From Acidobacteriota bacterium (lineage in GTDB: Bacteria > Acidobacteriota > Terriglobia > 20CM-2-55-15): a stretch of 6,146 bases of DNA. The position numbers and the translations under genes were made by a program. The notes beneath the pieces were generated by a model. It ran no database searches and was not told where the DNA came from. It saw only the letters and a list, made by a program, of their open reading frames with translations. The stretch lies in NCBI GenBank assembly GCA_003222755.1, contig QHXA01000278.1, positions 6,008 to 12,153 of the forward strand, given 5' to 3'. Shown here piece by piece: positions 1 through 5,996 of the stretch (position 1 is the first letter of the stretch; each line of letters opens with the position of its first letter).

Positions 1-898
1 GTTCCATCTTCTCACGCAGCAGCGCGCGCTCGGCGGGATTATCCATCTTGATGCTTTCGGCGTACTCGTCCCAGACTTCTGGATGAGCATGCACATATTG
101 CAGCCCATTCTTGTATGCCTTCAAGTAGTCGCGGACGATGTCCGGATGGGCCTTCGCGAACTCCTCGTTCGTCGCAACAATCACATGCGCCGGCGCGCGC
201 CCTCCCTGATGTGCCTTGTAGTCGGCACTCAAATCCAGCAGGACACGATAGCGATCCTGCGCAAAATTCTGAATCGATTCGACCGTGCCGAGCAGAGCGG
301 CATCGATGTCGCCTTTTCCCAAAAGCTCTGCCAGTGCGGGCGCCGGAGCGGTGACGAGTTCTGCATCATGAAAGAGATCGATGCCGTACCAATTCTTGGC
401 AAGCACGGCAAGAAACGCGAACGTCGTGGAGCCGGGGCCGCCAAAGACGCCAAGCTTCTTGCCTTTCAGGTCCATTGGTGTTTTGATCGGCGAATCCTTC
501 CGCACGAACACCATGTTCACTGGAGAGAAGACGCCGTAGATGACAATGATGTCTTTGCCTTCGCTGCGTGCGGTGGCCATCGTTGTGAACCCACCGAACC
601 CGATGTCGACCTTTCGTTCTGCGATCATGAGATGCAGATTCGCGGGGCTCAGCGATTTCACTTTGTCCGCTTTCAGGCCAACCTGATCGAGCAGGCCGTG
701 TCCTTCCATGACGAAATCGACGAACTCCTGCGCTCCGGAGGTGATGCCCAATTTGAACGGGCGGGCGGACGAAGAATCGGGTTGTGCGGTTGGGGCGCAT
801 CCGACGAGGAAGAGGATGAGCAGCGGAAAGCAAATTGAAATTGGACGAATTCTGCATCTCTTCAGGCTGCGCGCTGTCGCGCTTGCGCTACGCGTCAA
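1..898 (-). CDS. ABC transporter substrate-binding lipoprotein, NMT1/TauA-like (partial, C-terminus off window)
   Basis: This is probably the extracytoplasmic solute-binding lipoprotein of an ABC importer of the NMT1/SsuA/TauA type; the ligand cannot be told from sequence. Reading 299 codons from the TTG at 898-896, there is an Arg/Lys-rich n-region (K13, R14, R16, R18), a hydrophobic segment (ICFPLLILFLVG) and a lipobox LVGC with Cys34 at 797-799, then a Ser-rich linker. The mature part has family-like stretches: GITSGAQEF (51-59), a VDIGFGGFTTM segment (98-108), DLKGKKLGVFGGPGSTTF (143-160) and GDIDAALLGTVES (196-208). The family is usually about 320-340 residues, so only a short tail is missing beyond base 1. 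No ATG exists in this frame upstream of the lipobox. TTG 898 is the best in-frame start but has no clear ribosome binding site; an ATG at 857 is in another frame. Permease and ATPase genes would be expected further left. It is co-directional with the symporter gene upstream and may share its transcript. Confidence 0.85.
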   Translation of the reverse strand, partial: MTRSASATARSLKRCRIRPISICFPLLILFLVGCAPTAQPDSSSARPFKLGITSGAQEFVDFVMEGHGLLDQVGLKADKVKSLSPANLHLMIAERKVDIGFGGFTTMATARSEGKDIIVIYGVFSPVNMVFVRKDSPIKTPMDLKGKKLGVFGGPGSTTFAFLAVLAKNWYGIDLFHDAELVTAPAPALAELLGKGDIDAALLGTVESIQNFAQDRYRVLLDLSADYKAHQGGRAPAHVIVATNEEFAKAHPDIVRDYLKAYKNGLQYVHAHPEVWDEYAESIKMDNPAERALLREKME

Positions 899-976
899 AT
901 CCGAAATCCGAAATCTCAGATTGCACTGTCCGGTTTGAGGCCTCTTGTCAGTCCAATTAGAAATTTCCAATTTCAA
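831..976. repeat. AT-rich spacer with short inverted and tandem repeats
   Basis: TTGAAATTGG (835-844) recurs inverted as CCAATTTCAA (967-976). Between them lie a tandem ATCCGAA repeat (899-905 and 906-912) and the small inverted repeat AATCT-C-AGATT (912-922). A GC-alternating stretch (about 866-895) separates the two AT-rich parts. Stacked AAATTTC/CCGAAATC-type words are familiar as intergenic repeats in Acidobacteria and similar genomes; that comparison is from memory. The left part overlaps the signal-peptide coding region of the lipoprotein gene, and the symporter stop codon (973-975) lies inside the right copy. Confidence 0.5.
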
Positions 977-2262
977 AATCTCCTATCTACAGCATGCCGG
1001 TTTTCATACGCTGCAGGGTTCAAGGTGTCAAGGAGCTTTTTCCGATCCAGTTCTTTCTCCCAGTGCGAAACCACCACGGTCGCGACACCGTTACCGATGA
1101 AATTCGTAATGGACCGCGCTTCGGACATGAAGCGATCAATTCCGAGAATCAACGCCAAGCCCGCAACCGGTATCGAAGGGACCACGGCTAGTGTTGCGGC
1201 CAGCGTAATGAAACCCGCGCCTGTGACACCGGACGCGCCTTTGGAGGTGAGCATAGCGACGCCCAGAATGGTGAGTTGCTGTCGTAACGTGAGATCGATG
1301 TTCAACGCCTGCGCAACGAAGATGGCCGCCATGGTCAGATAGATATTCGTGCCGTCCAGGTTGAACGAATACCCCGATGGCACGACCAAGCCCACAACCG
1401 ATTTCGAGCACCCGAGTTTCTCGAGCTTCTGCATCAGCGGAACAAGCGCCGACTCGGAGGAAGACGTGCCGAGCACCGTCAGGATCTCGTCGCTGATGTA
1501 TGCAATGAAACGTAGAATGTTGAATCCGGTTAGCGCTGCGATCGTGCCAAGCACAACGAAGACGAACAGGATGCATGTCAGATAGAAGCTCCCCATCAAC
1601 AGTGCCAACGGCCTTAGCGCAGCAACACCGTACCTGCCGATGGTGAACGCCATCGCGCCACCGGCGCCAAGCGGCGCCAGCTTCATCAATGTGTTCATCA
1701 TTCCGAAGAAAATGTGCGAGCACGCATCAATGAACTGATGCACGACCTTGCCGGGCGCACCCATGCGTATCATCGCGTAACCGAAAAGAATGGCGACAAA
1801 CAGGACCTGCAAGAGATCACCGGATCCAGTGAATGCGTCCAGGAATGTTGTGGGAATGAGGTGCAGGATGAAATCGCCGGTGCTCTGCGTGGCGGCACGC
1901 TTCGCGTAATCGGCAACCGCATTGGCATCGAGTGTTCTCGGGTCCGCGTTGAAGCCGGCGCCGGGCCGAATGACATTAACGACGAATAACCCGATAATCA
2001 GCGCAAACGAAGAGACGATTTCAAAATAGAGGAGCGCCTTGCCACCGACGCGGCCGACCTTCTTCATATCGCCGGCGCCTGCAATGCCCAGCACGACCGT
2101 GCAGAAGATCACTGGGCTAATGAGCATCTTGACTAAGGCAATGAATCCGTCCCCGAGTGGCTTGAGCTTCACGGCGCGCGCCGGATCGAAATAGCCGAAT
2201 ACTCCACCGCTGATGATTGCCAGCAGGACCCAGAAGTAGAGGTGACGGGTGATTCGTTTCAT
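973..2262 (-). CDS. dctA: C4-dicarboxylate transport protein, Na+/H+:dicarboxylate symporter (DAACS family)
   Basis: This inner-membrane secondary transporter imports C4-dicarboxylates such as succinate, fumarate and malate by cation symport. From the ATG at 2262 it is 429 residues, almost exactly the length of E. coli DctA (428). Family signatures appear in order: multiple N-terminal hydrophobic helices, PLGAGGAMAFTIGRYG (197-212), the serine-rich hairpin TSSSESALVP (266-275), GYSFNLDGTNIYLTMAAIF (297-315) in TM7, LTSKGASGVTGAGFITLAA (338-356) in the second re-entrant hairpin, and DRFMSEARSITNFIGNGVAT (376-395) in TM8 with the substrate and cation residues. The frame stays open upstream to 2487, but that extension has no family similarity and overlaps the divergent gene, so MKRIT is preferred. 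The ribosome binding site is weak. It is divergent from the LeuD-like gene across 78 bp. DctA substrate range varies in homologues, so the actual cargo is inferred. Confidence 0.95.
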   Translation of the reverse strand: MKRITRHLYFWVLLAIISGGVFGYFDPARAVKLKPLGDGFIALVKMLISPVIFCTVVLGIAGAGDMKKVGRVGGKALLYFEIVSSFALIIGLFVVNVIRPGAGFNADPRTLDANAVADYAKRAATQSTGDFILHLIPTTFLDAFTGSGDLLQVLFVAILFGYAMIRMGAPGKVVHQFIDACSHIFFGMMNTLMKLAPLGAGGAMAFTIGRYGVAALRPLALLMGSFYLTCILFVFVVLGTIAALTGFNILRFIAYISDEILTVLGTSSSESALVPLMQKLEKLGCSKSVVGLVVPSGYSFNLDGTNIYLTMAAIFVAQALNIDLTLRQQLTILGVAMLTSKGASGVTGAGFITLAATLAVVPSIPVAGLALILGIDRFMSEARSITNFIGNGVATVVVSHWEKELDRKKLLDTLNPAAYENRHAVDRRF

Positions 2263-2314
2263 GTTTGAAAGGCACCGTCCACCGGTGCTCGCACGCCTGC
2301 GAATGCGGAACAAG

Positions 2315-2331
2315 TTTACAGGTGATGTAAA
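2315..2331. promoter_or_regulatory. Candidate operator: perfect inverted repeat TTTACA-N5-TGTAAA
   Basis: Within the 78-bp divergent spacer, TTTACA (2315-2320) and TGTAAA (2326-2331) form a perfect 6-bp dyad around GGTGA. Its size and place fit a dimeric transcription-factor site that could control both directions. I cannot assign it to a regulator family, and no regulator gene is in the window. A -10-like TAAAAT sits at 2328-2333 for the plus strand, overlapping the dyad, but no good -35 lies at the right distance. Confidence 0.4.
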
Positions 2332-2340
2332 ATCTCGGCC

Positions 2341-2838
2341 GTGATATTCGAAGGAAACTGCTGGAAGTTTGGTCACAATATCCCGACCGACGAGATCACT
2401 CCGACTCACGTCGTGTGGAAAAGTTTTGCCGAGATGGCGAAACATGTTCTTGAATCGCTGAATCCGGACTTTCCGCGAAACGTCCAAAAGGGCGACATCA
2501 TTGTGGCCGGCCGCAACTTCGGTTGTTCATCAGGACGAGCTATCGCGCCGAAAGCTATAAAGGCCACAGGTGTGGCGGCAGTCCTCGCCGAAGGGTTTTC
2601 GCGAACGTTCTACAGGAATGGCCATGAGGTCGGACTTCCAATTCTCGAAGTGCCTGGCGTCCACGAGTTCGTCGAAACAGGCGATCGGCTCCGCGTCGAT
2701 ATCGCGAATGGCACAGTCACGAACCTCAGTTCGGGCAAATCGCTGAAAGGCTCACCGGCGCCGGAATTTCTTCTGGAGATGCTGCGCGCGGGTGGGCTCA
2801 TCCCATTCCTCAAAACGAGCCAATTCTTAAATCGATGA
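2341..2838 (+). CDS. LeuD-like dehydratase small subunit (aconitase-superfamily swivel domain)
   Basis: The protein has 165 residues, the length of archaeal-type (short) LeuD. The swivel-domain plan is clear: WKFGHNIPTDEITP (8-21), KGDIIVAGRNFGC (50-62), APKAIKATGVAAVLAEGFSR (69-88), FYRNGHEVGLPIL (90-102) and a C-terminal GDRLRVDIANG segment (114-124). Such subunits pair with a [4Fe-4S] LeuC-type large subunit to isomerise or hydrate hydroxy-acids such as 3-isopropylmalate. The usual GCGSSREHAP loop reads GCSSGRAIAP (61-70), and the YL-containing specificity loop is replaced by THVVWKSF (22-29), so the substrate probably differs from isopropylmalate. The GTG at 2341 is the only sensible start: an in-frame TGA lies at 2323-2325 and conserved residues begin at codon 8. 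AGGTGAT (2320-2326) is a possible but distant ribosome binding site. No LeuC gene is adjacent. The last four bases overlap the next gene's start. Confidence 0.85.
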   Translation: MIFEGNCWKFGHNIPTDEITPTHVVWKSFAEMAKHVLESLNPDFPRNVQKGDIIVAGRNFGCSSGRAIAPKAIKATGVAAVLAEGFSRTFYRNGHEVGLPILEVPGVHEFVETGDRLRVDIANGTVTNLSSGKSLKGSPAPEFLLEMLRAGGLIPFLKTSQFLNR

Positions 2839-3911
2839 CATTGCTGCTGAACAACGAGGAAGTCGAAAAGGCTTTGATTCCGGCCGAGACGATTGCCGCA
2901 ACCGAGAGTGTTTATCGAGAGCTGGCCGAAGGTGTCGCGTTCAATCGCCCGCGCACCCAGGTATATCTGCCCGTCGAATCGAAAGCCAACCCCGGCTTTA
3001 GGTATCGATTCAAATCGCAAGAAGGCGGCAGTCCGGGGACCGGTGTTTGGGCTCTGCGCATCACCTCCGACATGGCCGGTCATTCTTTCACTGCCGGCGT
3101 GAAACGCCGCCGCATTCTCCCGGTCGCGACGGGTAATCGATATTGCGGTCTGGTCATACTCTTCGACATCGAACGCATTGAGCCGATCGCGATTATGCCG
3201 GACGGCGTCATTCAGAAATTACGTGTCGCCGCCTTGAGTGCAGTTGGCGCCAAATATCTCGCGCCGGCAAAGCCCAGAGTCCTGGGATTGTTCGGAAGCG
3301 GTTGGCAAGCGAGCGCGCACCTGGAGTATCTCTACAGCCTTTACGACTTCGAGAAGGTAAAGGTTTTCAGTCCAAATGAACAGCACCGCCGTGAATTCGC
3401 CGAAACGATGAGCCGCAAGCTGGGCCGCCACATCGTTGCCGCGGGTTCGCCGCGTGAGACGGTGGAGGGGAGCGACATCATTCAGGCGGCAACCGCTTCA
3501 TGGGACGCCGTATTCGATGGGCACTGGGTGGAAACCGGGATGTACGTCGCGTCTATCGGTGGATCGGACGCCAGCAACAAGCGCCGCGAAATTGACGATG
3601 AGACGATCGCTCGCGCCGATCTATACATCGTACATTCGAAGGAAGTGGCGCGATTGGATCAGTCGCCGGATGTATGGGAAGTTGCGCAAAAGGGAATTAA
3701 GCCGTGGGACTCGATTCACGAGATCCAGGATTTGCTCGTGGGCAAGCTTACGGGGCGGACCCGCCCGGATCAAATCACCGTCTTCAACAACAACACCGGT
3801 GCGGGAACGCAATTTGCGGCGCTTGGTTCGGCCGTGTTGAAACGCGCCAGGGACATGGGCCTTGGTCGTGAGATCCCCACAGAGTGGTTTTTGGAGGATG
3901 TGTCGCCGTAG
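2835..3911 (+). CDS. Ornithine cyclodeaminase / mu-crystallin family protein
   Basis: This is a 358-residue cytosolic NAD(P)-dependent protein of the OCD/mu-crystallin family, whose members include ornithine cyclodeaminase, alanine dehydrogenase, and ketimine or pyrroline-2-carboxylate reductases. Visible features are an N-terminal substrate lobe with RPRTQVYLP (38-46), WALRITSDM (72-80) and QKLRVAALSAVGAKYLAP (127-144), then a Rossmann lobe with GLFGSGWQA (151-159), SDIIQAATAS (213-222) and ASIGGSDASN (239-248). The C-terminal ITVFNNNTGAGTQFAALG (314-331) and GREIPTEWFL (344-353) resemble a broad uncharacterised subgroup. By eye, R130 matches the OCD substrate Arg112, while R75 sits where OCD has catalytic Lys69; this suggests a different reaction. 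About 20 extra residues (roughly 85-105) lie between these motifs. The ATG overlaps the stop of the LeuD-like gene (ATGA), which implies translational coupling and a shared pathway. Confidence 0.88.
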   Translation: MTLLLNNEEVEKALIPAETIAATESVYRELAEGVAFNRPRTQVYLPVESKANPGFRYRFKSQEGGSPGTGVWALRITSDMAGHSFTAGVKRRRILPVATGNRYCGLVILFDIERIEPIAIMPDGVIQKLRVAALSAVGAKYLAPAKPRVLGLFGSGWQASAHLEYLYSLYDFEKVKVFSPNEQHRREFAETMSRKLGRHIVAAGSPRETVEGSDIIQAATASWDAVFDGHWVETGMYVASIGGSDASNKRREIDDETIARADLYIVHSKEVARLDQSPDVWEVAQKGIKPWDSIHEIQDLLVGKLTGRTRPDQITVFNNNTGAGTQFAALGSAVLKRARDMGLGREIPTEWFLEDVSP

Positions 3912-3924
3912 ACCGATGGGAATA

Positions 3925-3983
3925 GCCACAAAAAAGCACAAGATTCACAAAAGATTTTTGAGCCTTTTGTGCTTTTTTGTGGC
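3925..3983. terminator. Long perfect stem-loop between convergent genes, probable bidirectional terminator
   Basis: The left arm GCCACAAAAAAGCACAA (3925-3941) and right arm 3967-3983 are perfectly complementary over 17 bp. The 25-nt loop can itself pair differently: CACAAAAG (3946-3953) complements CTTTTGTG (3964-3971). It lies in the 78 bp between the OCD-family stop and the PQQ dehydrogenase stop, where a shared terminator is expected. The T-run is inside the stem rather than after it, so it is not a classical terminator. The repeated CACAAA words also suggest a dispersed intergenic repeat. Confidence 0.6.
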
Positions 3984-3989
3984 CAGTAG

Positions 3990-5975
3990 CTAATCCGGCA
4001 GCTTAAACGCCCGCAGTTCCGCCGTGTACCCATTCCCGCCAATCGCAATCACAATGTACTGCTTCCCATTCACCATGTACGTCATCGGTGTGCCGCTTTG
4101 CTGCGTCGGCATGTACACAGCCCCGACCTCTTTACCGGTTGCTTTGTCGTAGGCGCGAAGCATGGCTCCTCTTTGGCCGTTCGGGGTTGTGAAGACGCCG
4201 GGCTCGCCTGCGATCAGCAATGTCTTGGTGACGAGCGTGCCGATAGCGCCAGGACGCCCGGTACGTGGGATGTTGAGCCCTTTCAATGCCGGGTGATTCC
4301 GAATATTGTCCGGCGTCTCGCCGTGCGCGATCTGCCAAAGAATCTCGCCTTTGTCCAGACTGATTGCGCTGATTCGGCCGTAAGGCGGTTTCACCAGAGG
4401 CAACCCCTGGACCGTCAGTCCACCGCCTGCATTCTCGGCGACCGGAGTCGCAGGCGCGCGATCCGCGCCCGCATCAGCGCCGGCGCCAGCGCCCGTGCGC
4501 GCACCGGTTAACGCGCTGCCCTGGATCCATGCGAAGTCGCCTGACACTTTCGGATCGCCGGGCACGAGGCCGAGCGAACCCATCTGGCTTTGAGAGAAAA
4601 CGTAAAGGATATGCGTCTCCGGATCGTAGGATCCGCCGGGCCAATTCGTGCCGCCGCTGTTGACGGCCATTGCGAGGGTTCCCAGCGGCCCATCGAACTT
4701 GCTGACGACGGGTGGCGTGAATATGGGTCCCATTTTGTATCGAGAGACGAGCTTCAGCGCTTCCGCGCGCAACTCCGGAGTGAAGTCGATCAGATCGTTA
4801 ATGGAAGAGCCTTGCCGATCGTACGCTGGAGGTTTCGTTGGGAACGGCTGCGTTGAGCTGGTCTTTTCTCCCGGCACGGTGGACTGTTCAACGGGCCGCT
4901 CCTCGATCGGCCAGATCGGTTTGCCGGTGACACGATCGAACACATACAAGAATGCTTGCTTGGTCGGTTGCGCGACGGCTTTCACCGTGCGGCCGTCAAT
5001 CGTGATATCGGCAAGGATGGGCGCGCACGGAATGTCCATGTCCCAGATGCCATGATGGACAAGTTGGTAATGCCACTTTCGTTGGCCGGTGTGAAGATCG
5101 ACCGCGACCAGGCTTTCGCCGAACAGACCATTTCCCGAACGGTGACCGCCGTAATAATCGCCGGTAGGAAGCTCGACCGGCAGGTACACGGTTTCGAGCT
5201 CTTCATCGACACTGATTTGGCCCCACACGCCAGTATTGCCGGTATAAGCAGCCGAATCATTTTCCCACGTCTCCGCACCGTATTCGTTCGGGAGCGGAAT
5301 CGTGTGGAAGATCCAGAGGCGTTTTCCCGTCTTCACGTCGAAGCCGCGGACGTAACCTTTCACATTTTTCTTACCTCTCGGCACACCACCGGATCTGTGC
5401 GCAGCACCGACGATCACGACATCTTTTGCGACAGCGGGTGCGGCGTGCAGCCCGACTTCGCCATTGATCAGATCAATTTCCTGATCGTCATCCAGCTTCA
5501 AATCCACCACGCCGTTCTTGCCGAACGCCGGAATCGGGACACCGGTGTTGGCGTCGAGCGCAAGAAGCCGGTAGCCCGGGCGCCCCGACAACTGCCGTGG
5601 CGCGGCGGCGCCCCGCGCGGCTTCCCGCTCACTGTGGGTCCATAGCAGTTCGCCTGTTGCCGCATCGAGCGCGATAACCGCGCGCCGTGTTCCAGCGGTT
5701 GAATACAGAACGCCGTTTGCCATGAGCGGCGTTCCTTCGAATTGGTATTCGGGCCTGGGACCGAGATTGTCCGTCTTGAACGCCCAGGCGACGGTGAGCT
5801 TGTTGAAGTTGGACGCGTTGATCTGATCCAACGGCGAGTAATGCGTGTTGCCGACGTCTGCGCCGTAGCTGCGCCACTCGCCATTTTTGGCACCCGACTG
5901 GGCCGAGGCGGACGTCCGCAGGAGAAGGCCCATTGCCAATAACGTGATGATCCATACAGAAACTGTCTTTCTCAT
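3990..5975 (-). CDS. Secreted PQQ-dependent dehydrogenase (quinoprotein glucose/alcohol dehydrogenase family)
   Basis: This is a periplasmic quinoprotein of 661 residues that probably oxidises a sugar or alcohol with PQQ as cofactor. It starts with a Sec signal peptide (MRKTVSVWIITLLAMGLLL, cleavage near ASA-Q at 25/26). The mature part has beta-propeller repeats, seen as recurring ALDAATGELLW, GFDVKTGKRLW, AVDLHTGQRKW and AYDKATGKEV strands. Family motifs include GDYYGGHRSGNGLFGES (272-288), HYQLVHHGIWDMD (302-314, mGDH-like), NSGGTNWPGGSYDPET (439-454), RNHPALKGLN (559-568) and GTPMTYMVNGKQYIVIAIGG (628-647). There is one cysteine (317), so neither the vicinal Cys-Cys of methanol-type enzymes nor a CXXCH heme site; electrons must go to a separate acceptor. 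The ATG at 5975 is chosen over one at 5990 because the purine-rich AGAGGA just before it would otherwise be coding. An Ala/Gly/Asp linker (491-508) is unusual. Neighbours do not reveal the substrate; no pqq or cytochrome gene is in the window. Confidence 0.93.
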   Translation of the reverse strand: MRKTVSVWIITLLAMGLLLRTSASAQSGAKNGEWRSYGADVGNTHYSPLDQINASNFNKLTVAWAFKTDNLGPRPEYQFEGTPLMANGVLYSTAGTRRAVIALDAATGELLWTHSEREAARGAAAPRQLSGRPGYRLLALDANTGVPIPAFGKNGVVDLKLDDDQEIDLINGEVGLHAAPAVAKDVVIVGAAHRSGGVPRGKKNVKGYVRGFDVKTGKRLWIFHTIPLPNEYGAETWENDSAAYTGNTGVWGQISVDEELETVYLPVELPTGDYYGGHRSGNGLFGESLVAVDLHTGQRKWHYQLVHHGIWDMDIPCAPILADITIDGRTVKAVAQPTKQAFLYVFDRVTGKPIWPIEERPVEQSTVPGEKTSSTQPFPTKPPAYDRQGSSINDLIDFTPELRAEALKLVSRYKMGPIFTPPVVSKFDGPLGTLAMAVNSGGTNWPGGSYDPETHILYVFSQSQMGSLGLVPGDPKVSGDFAWIQGSALTGARTGAGAGADAGADRAPATPVAENAGGGLTVQGLPLVKPPYGRISAISLDKGEILWQIAHGETPDNIRNHPALKGLNIPRTGRPGAIGTLVTKTLLIAGEPGVFTTPNGQRGAMLRAYDKATGKEVGAVYMPTQQSGTPMTYMVNGKQYIVIAIGGNGYTAELRAFKLPD

Positions 5976-5978
5976 GTG

Positions 5979-5984
5979 TCCTCT
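5979..5984 (-). promoter_or_regulatory. Ribosome binding site that decides the PQQ dehydrogenase start
   Basis: On the minus strand AGAGGA lies three bases (CAC) before the ATG at 5975, close but usable. An upstream in-frame ATG at 5990 would put this site inside the gene and give the extra residues MERGH before the signal peptide, so the shorter form is preferred. Confidence 0.5.
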
Positions 5985-5996
5985 TTCCATGTGTAG

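Noticed and set aside
83..838. Plus-strand ORF of 251 residues
   Set aside because: It is antisense to the whole lipoprotein gene, with no recognisable domain and no ribosome binding site.
366..857. Minus-strand ORF of 163 residues starting with ATG at 857
   Set aside because: It is a shifted frame of the lipoprotein gene: no family features, basic and Arg/His-rich as expected of a shadow frame, whereas the neighbouring frame has a signal peptide, lipobox and NMT1 motifs.
2263..2487. N-terminal extension of the symporter to an ATG at 2487
   Set aside because: It would overlap the start of the divergent LeuD-like gene, adds 75 residues absent from DctA, and the 429-residue form matches the family length.
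2341..2838. AcnX swivel subunit of hydroxyproline dehydratase
   Set aside because: The WKFGHNIPTDEI start and FYRNGHEVGLPIL motif are LeuD-type, so only the gene-pair logic is similar.
2835..3911. Firm call as ornithine cyclodeaminase (ocd/arcB)
   Set aside because: The catalytic Lys position appears to be Arg and the C-terminal motif differs, so only a family-level name is supported.
4956..5645. Plus-strand ORF of 229 residues
   Set aside because: It is antisense to the well-supported PQQ dehydrogenase and its sequence shows no domain.
5976..5990. Upstream start for the PQQ dehydrogenase at 5990
   Set aside because: It adds MERGH ahead of a good signal peptide and would turn the likely ribosome binding site into coding sequence.
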